Below, piece after piece: positions 58,721 to 64,000 of a stretch of DNA of 64,000 nt. The first letter of the stretch is position 1; the number at the start of each line of letters is the position of its first letter. Source of the DNA: Polyodon spathula (Eukaryota; Chordata; Actinopteri; Acipenseriformes; Polyodontidae). Made by a program: the position numbers and the translations under genes. The notes beneath the pieces were generated by a model, which saw nothing but the letters and a program-made list of their open reading frames with translations, was not told the origin of the DNA and searched no databases. The DNA lies in assembly GCF_017654505.1 (NCBI RefSeq), contig NC_054535.1, forward strand, positions 50,824,348 to 50,888,347. The letters are read 5' to 3'.

Positions 58721-61069
58721 TGAAATGAACATGATCACAATACTGTGTAACATCTTTGTTTGATCATGTAGTAATAACAAATAGAAACAAAAAATTAACT
58801 TAGCATTGCAGGAAGTCATGTTAATATGGCACAATACAGATGTTTCCTTCTCTGGGTTTATATTTTGTTTTAAACATCAAAAATAATTAAACAATGCTAA
58901 AAAATATGTACATTTGTTTACCTATTGATTTCTGATGCCTTACTGTAAAATATTGTTAAAAAAAAAAAAAAAACTTCCACCGGTGAAAGCAAATAAAGGC
59001 TGATAGCAGAGGAAACATCAAACTAAAAAAATAACACTTTTACAATTATGGAAATAATTAGATTACAATTTGTAACATTTATTTTTTGTTCTTCTAAGTT
59101 GTATTTAGCACTGTTATTCCAGATGCATACTTTGTTAAATCAAAATTATCTAATGAAAAAAGAAAAATGCAACTTAATACCCCAAATAAATTAAAGTAAG
59201 TTACAAAGCATGCTTAAGCCGTAGTATTCAGTTTCCTTATGCACATGATCCTCATCTCCTGCTTGTGATGTGAAGCTGTGATTTAATGCTTTTGGACTGT
59301 ATGTATCTGTGCTTGAGGCACTTGGAGAAGCCATGCGTGGCTGAGTGGCTATATGTGACGAAGGACAGAGATGTGACTGAGGGGGTTATGTGTGGCTGAG
59401 GAAAGTAGGGTGGCTGGGGAGAGGAGTGTCTGTAACCAGAAGCAATTTCACTCATATTTCTTTCCAGACCACCAAGAACTAGCAATTCCTGGCAGTTGTA
59501 ATTTTCTCCAGTTATGCCTTGCATCACTCCCACACCCCCCCCATTCCCCCTATTCTTGATTCTGCTTTTGCATTTTTAAAACAAAAGAATGATGCTCCTT
59601 TGCCCAGTTACAAAGAAGAGAATCCGTCTTCCTCCCACTCTTGCATGGATTCTTATGTAATTTTTAATTTTTTAATGTTTTATTTTTTTACCCCAAACTG
59701 TTTTATAATATTTACAGTCAAATTAATTTGGTCAGTATATACTTTTAATAATTTATCTTTAGATCAGACAATTAAACAATATTGCATATTGTATTTTTAC
59801 ATTCTAAATAAATCACTGTGAAACAATTGCTGCTGTAATGTCAAATTATTCAATTTATTATTATCAGTTTTCAAAAGGGAAGTAAGTTCTTTGGGAAACA
59901 AAACAGGTATATGAATATACAAAAGGCAATACATGACTAACTATTCTTAAATTCCTTACTATAGGAACTGAAGCTAATTGGTAGCACCTCCCACATAAAG
60001 TAGTAACTCCTTGCATTTTCTTTACTTATTACCATGCAGCATTTGACTAGTGTCACTGGGCCTACTGGCATACTTTTTCAAATCAGCCTGAATAATAAAG
60101 TTTCTGATTTCACAAAGGTAGTTGTAATCAATTAATTTCATTACATCAAGTATCATTATATTATTTTTATTTGGTAGGAAATGTAATGAATACTGTGTCT
60201 GTACATGCAGAATTGCTTCCTTCAGGAACACCTGCCAGACCAGCTTGATCACGCCTCTCCTCCATCTTTCATTCCATCAGGCAGTGTTTTCAAGGCTTGA
60301 ATTCAAGTCTTCCATGTTGTTCGACGATTCAGGACTATTTTCAGAAATACAAAGCATTAACATTAAAATACTAATAACAATTAAAAGCCATAAATACATT
60401 CCCCTAAACGTATTTTAAATGCACCATGACACAATACATAACTTAATGTTAAACTTGTAAACAGTATGTGTTGTGGACTCAGAAAACAAAATAAAGAAAT
60501 GTACGTTTTAAAAAATATAGACCGGTTTCAGATCTATTAACAATTTAATAATGCTGGGTAGCTAAAGTGCACTTTGAAAATGTCTTCATAATTAACTAGT
60601 TTACTATCTACGCAAATATGTACATTTTGTAAAAACTGTAGGTCGCCCTGCATAGAGAATGAATAATAATAATAATAATAATTGCACACAAAACGTCTAG
60701 TTCGCAAATTCGAGCCAATACTACTAGCTACCTGACTATAAAACAAGCTAAACACATGATTTTTTTTCTCCTGATTTGAGATATCCAATTGTATTTAGGC
60801 TCAGCTCACCGCTACCACACCTGCGCTGACTTGGAAGCGGCGTAGACGAACACACGCTGTCCTCTGAAGTGTGTGCCATCAGCCGACCGCTTCTTTTCAC
60901 TCTGCTTGCCCACCATGCAGCCAGCCCAGAGATACAGCGTCAGAGGACAACGCAGCTCTGGGCAGCTTACAGGCAAGCCCACAGGCGTCGCTGGTGCGTG
61001 GTGAGCCGAGGACACCCTGGCCAATTTTAATAGCTTAAAAAAAAAACATTCAGTCGATTTTACGACGAT
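58721..61069. other. No gene supported; SINE-tail piece at 60630-60682
   Basis: AT-rich. 59250-59560 and 60020-60300 have minus-strand ORFs of 76-93 codons that could be remains of the second (Myb-like) Harbinger gene, but I see no motif that proves it. 60630-60682 has CTGTAGGTCGCCCTGCATA followed by (AAT)n, a SINE/L2-type 3' tail. 60800-61020 is GC-richer and unrecognised. Confidence 0.4.
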
Positions 61070-62165
61070 TTTACGACCATTTCTCCATAAGCTCCATAAA
61101 AAGTGTGTGTATGCAACATGGTACGCTTTTGGTCCTTAGCCACTCCAGTGTAGCTTTGGCTGTGTGCTTTGGGTCATTGTTATGCTGAAAGGTGAACTTC
61201 CCTCCCAGGTTCAGCTTTCTTGCAGAGAGCAGCAGGTTTTCCTCAAGGACTTCTCTGTACTTTGCTCCATTCATTTTCCCTTCTATCCTGACAAGTGCCC
61301 CAGTCCCTGCCGATGATAAACATCCTCATAACATGATGCTGCCACCACCATGCTTCACAGTAGGGATGGTGTTCTTTGGGTGATGCGCTGTGTTGGGTTT
61401 GCGCCAAACATAACGCTTTGCATTTAGGCCAAAAAGTTCCATTTTAGTTTCGTCAGACAACAAAACTGTCATATGGCTACAGAATCTCCTGAGTGTTTTT
61501 TTGCATACTTCAAACACGATTCAAGGTGGGCTTTCTTGAGTAATGGCTTCCTTCTTGCCACTCTACCATACAGGCCAGATTTGTGGAGTGCTTGTTGTCA
61601 CATGCACACTTTGACCAGTCTTGGCCATAAAAGCCTGCAGCTCTTGCAAAGTTGCCATTGGCCTCTTGGTAGCCTGATCAGTCTCCTTCTTGCTCGGTCA
61701 TCCAATTTGGAGGGATGGCCTGATCTAGGCAGGGTCTTAGTGGTGCCATACACCTTCCACTTCTTAATAATCATCTTGACTGTACTCCAAGGGATATTCA
61801 AGGCCTCTGATATTTTTTTTATACCCATCTCCTGATCTGTGCTTTTCAACAACTTTGTCCCGGAGTTCTTTTGAAAGCGCCTTGGTGCTTATGGTTGAGT
61901 CTTTGCTTTGAAATGCATTACCCAGCAGAGGGAACCTACAAGAACTGCTGATTTTATCCTGAAATCACGCAAATCACTATAATTTAACACAGATATAGGC
62001 CACTTAACTTGGTGTGTGATTTTGAAGGTGATAGGTTACACCTGAGCTAATTTAGGATTACTGTTACAAGAGGGGTGGACACTTATCCAACCAAGCTATT
62101 TCAGTTTTGATTTTTAATTAATGTTCTACAAATTTCTAATATTTTTTCACTTGGAAGTTGTGGGG
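61070..62165 (-). pseudogene. Tc1 element, 5' TIR side and most of transposase, broken
   Basis: On the minus strand, the non-coding end (GGATAAGTGTCCACCCCTC near 62080) is followed by a transposase in several frames. These are a helix-turn-helix part (STDQEMGIKKISEALNIPWS, 61850 downwards), the GHPSKLDDRARRRLIR segment, DETKMELFGLNAKRYVWRKP, TVKHGGGSIML and [15 protein letters not shown] with the second Asp. Homology stops near 61115, before the third acidic residue. Frameshifts separate the parts. It is the same subfamily as the copy at 1-537; together they cover most of the element, but each is defective. Confidence 0.88.
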
Positions 62166-62255
62166 TAGGATGTGTAGATAAATGAAAAAAAAAAAAAAAA
62201 AACTCCAGGCTATAAGGCAACAAAAGGTGAAAATTTTGAAAGTGTGTGTGTGTCC

Positions 62256-62257
62256 AT

Positions 62258-62346
<89 letters not shown>
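62256..62346. repeat. (TA)n microsatellite, about 90 bp
   Basis: Nearly pure TA tract at the junction of the Tc1 copy and the 3' end of the LINE at 62347-64000. Confidence 0.95.
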
Positions 62347-62349
<3 letters not shown>

Positions 62350-62854
62350 GATTTTCCATTACATGAGAATAGATGTTGAACTTCATGCCGATTTGAACTC
62401 GGCTCTCGCCAAGATAAGCACCAACTAAGACATAGCTTTGCAGTAAACTAATGTGATCCATCTGCATCTCCATCCATTTGCGTTGTTTTCCATTTGATGT
62501 AGCTATCCTTCTCTCTGGTGTTGATTGCTTAAGTGCAATGCTGGCTCCAGGGATCAGCTCATTTTGCCTCCCCAGCGCATCAGCACACACAACGGCTGCG
62601 ATATTGGCTCCGGGGATTAACCCAGTGTGGTCTCCCCAGCACATCAGCATGACAACCATCTGGATTGAGCTAAGTAGGGTACATCTCTGGGGTCTTCAAG
62701 TGGGCACCTTCCATTCTCTGTGTTTCGTTGACTAGCCCACAACACCTCAAGAGGGCTCAACAGTGATTTTGACGTCCCAGCATCACCCTCCTCCATCCCC
62801 CACTCAGCTCAGCCCAGCACTTACCTGTACATCAGTGTTGCTTTCTTTATATTG

Positions 62855-63420
62855 TGCTTGAATCTTTCCGTCTCAACCACAGCCAGTTGCTGCTCCTTTC
62901 TGCTGCTTCAGATAAGTTTACTGTGTGACGCAACTCTTGGCCACTGACCCCGACGTCTCTGAGACCGGATTGTAGAGTGTGTCACAAATCCTCGGCAACC
63001 CACCTCCACTGGGTAAACTCGGACTCTCCATCCTCACTGTTCCTCTTCAGCAGCTAGTTGAGCATACCGGAGTTTCTTCCTCTCATACACCTCATCCACA
63101 GCATCTTCCCATGGCACTGTTAACTCTACCAGATGAACAAGGCGTGCTGATCCAGACCACAAGACAATGTCTGGTCGAAGGTTAGTGGTAGCAATCTCAG
63201 GTGGAAAAATAAGCCGTTGACCAACATCTGCCACCATCTTCCAGTCTCTAGCAGCTTCCAATTGTCCTGGGCCAGGCTTGGTTTTAACACCTTTTCTTGG
63301 TGGTTGCTCTCCTGGATGGAGGAATATTGTATTTTGTGTGTAACGCTTTGATGGAACTGGTGGCAACTTATTGGTCAGGTTACACTTGTCTTCCAATGCT
63401 AAAGCCAAACATCGCAGCAC
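62855..63420 (-). pseudogene. LINE C-terminus: restriction-like endonuclease
   Basis: The ORF at 63034-63420 (128 codons) has DWKMVADVGQRLIFPPEIA, then LRPDIVLWSGSARLVHL and VELTVPWEDAVDEVYERKK. PD at residues 83-84 and the Glu at 99 fit the PD-(D/E)XK-type endonuclease of R2/R4 LINEs. After a stop the sequence continues in other frames with VYPVEVGCRGFVTHS and SNWLWLRRKDSS, the usual end of the protein, to about 62855. At least two frame breaks. Confidence 0.8.
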
Positions 63421-63447
63421 CTGGTCATGGTGCCAAGTAAACCGTCC

Positions 63448-63960
63448 TTAGCTAAGACCCACCTTACATCCTGTCAAAATGTGCCTTAATGTTGCAGGTA
63501 ATGAACACAAAGGACATGAGGGATCCTCACCCACCCAGAGGTTTAGGTTCTGTGGTGATGGGAGAATATCATTTGCTGATCTGATGAGGAAACTGATCCT
63601 GCTCTGTTCCATTGCCCATAGTTCTTGCCAGCCGATCTTGAGTTGTTCCACACTCTCCCATCTCATCCATTCTCCCTGCTTGGCCTGGGAAACGGCCTTT
63701 ACATACCTCATCCTCTCCTGCTTTTGCACCTCGTTGACTACCAGCTTCCTCCATTGAGCCGGGGTTGCCTTATGCCATGTAGGAGGAGCTGAACTGAGAC
63801 CAAAACCTCCTTTTCCATGCTGAACTTGCCCCATAATAGCTCCAATTCGAAGGGCAGCCTTAGCATCTTCCACAGCTTTCTTTGCCATCCATTTTCTTCC
63901 AGTTTGCAACACAGGTGCTGCCTCCCTTACGCATTTGTCAAGTGAATCTACTAATGTCAT
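63448..63960 (-). pseudogene. LINE region with CCHC zinc knuckle
   Basis: A 170-codon frame. The first 140 residues are Lys/Arg-rich and include HKATPAQWRKLVVNEVQKQE, a segment known between RT and endonuclease in R2/R4-type LINEs. The end has CPLCSLPATLRHILTGC: Cys149, Cys152, His160 and Cys165, a CX2CX7HX4C knuckle. A stop (TAG) follows at 63448-63450; the endonuclease frame starts right after it (63420). It continues upstream beyond 63960 with frame breaks. Confidence 0.8.
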
Positions 63961-64000
63961 TTCCAGTCGGACTTTGGTGCACTTAAACTCCTCGGTTAGA

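Larger units (their letters stand above)
62347..64000 (-). mobile_element. R2/R4-superfamily LINE (restriction-like endonuclease type), 3' part
   Basis: The minus-strand element enters at the window edge and ends against the (TA)n tract near 62347. Its C-terminal coding part is 62855-63960 and its 3' UTR about 62347-62850. The UTR has two related units with CTGATGTGCTGGGGAGACC and CTGATGCGCTGGGGAGGC. These LINEs carry a zinc knuckle and a PD-(D/E)XK endonuclease after the RT and usually integrate at preferred sequences. The RT is outside the window. Confidence 0.8.

Noticed and set aside
59252..60252. Minus-strand ORFs as the Myb-like second gene of the Harbinger element
   Set aside because: Position would fit, but I see no SANT/Myb tryptophans or other diagnostic residues. 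Kept only as a possibility in the gap entry.

Overview
This window is nuclear DNA from a vertebrate, most likely a ray-finned fish. I lean towards a sturgeon or paddlefish because of the mix of repeat families, but the sequence does not prove it. The evidence is a two-exon fragment of a vertebrate housekeeping gene (RCL1), an intronic miR-101 hairpin whose 3p arm matches the fish miR-101b form, and a dense mixture of fish-type transposons: Tc1, hAT, PIF/Harbinger, piggyBac, pogo, DIRS, Gypsy, CR1/L2 and R2-like LINEs, and tRNA-SINEs. Most six-frame ORFs are spurious; the real coding content is small.

Layout. Positions 1-15937 are the 3' part of RCL1 (+ strand): the penultimate coding exon (4181-4284), an 11.5-kb last intron (4285-15786) and the last coding exon (15787-15937). 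The intron holds a miR-101 precursor (8676-8754) and fragments of a SINE, hAT, L2 and Harbinger elements plus a pogo-like MITE. Positions 16687-23460 hold a Tc1 element with both ends (16770-18336) inside a repeat whose unoccupied copy lies at 21712-21925, then a LINE-like copy with a cysteine-rich ORF and SGNH-esterase motifs, a 33-bp minisatellite, and Tc1 and L2 relics. Positions 24495-33121 carry a solo LTR with a perfect 5-bp target duplication, a decayed Gypsy integrase, a piggyBac-type MITE and a possible LTR. Positions 33310-36600 hold a second copy of the cysteine-rich-ORF element, an inverted LTR-like piece and a tRNA-SINE. Positions 37239-40369 are a Gypsy element with a SCAN-like Gag and an integrase C-terminus placed before reverse transcriptase (Gmr1-like order). 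Positions 46272-52171 are a DIRS element with inverted terminal repeats, an internal complementary region, RT/RNase H and a tyrosine recombinase. Positions 54129-56885 are a CR1 LINE with an uninterrupted 890-codon ORF (- strand). Positions 56926-58720 are a PIF/Harbinger transposase in exons. The window ends with a Tc1 copy (- strand), a long (TA)n tract and the C-terminal end of an R2/R4-type LINE with a CCHC finger and a restriction-like endonuclease.

How it works together. The only host functions seen are RCL1 (18S rRNA processing) and miR-101, presumably carried in the RCL1 primary transcript as in other vertebrates. The rest is nested mobile DNA. The least explained item is the cysteine-rich ORF present twice (18794-19354 and 33975-34505) inside a repeat that otherwise carries LINE-ORF1-like coiled-coil and SGNH modules.
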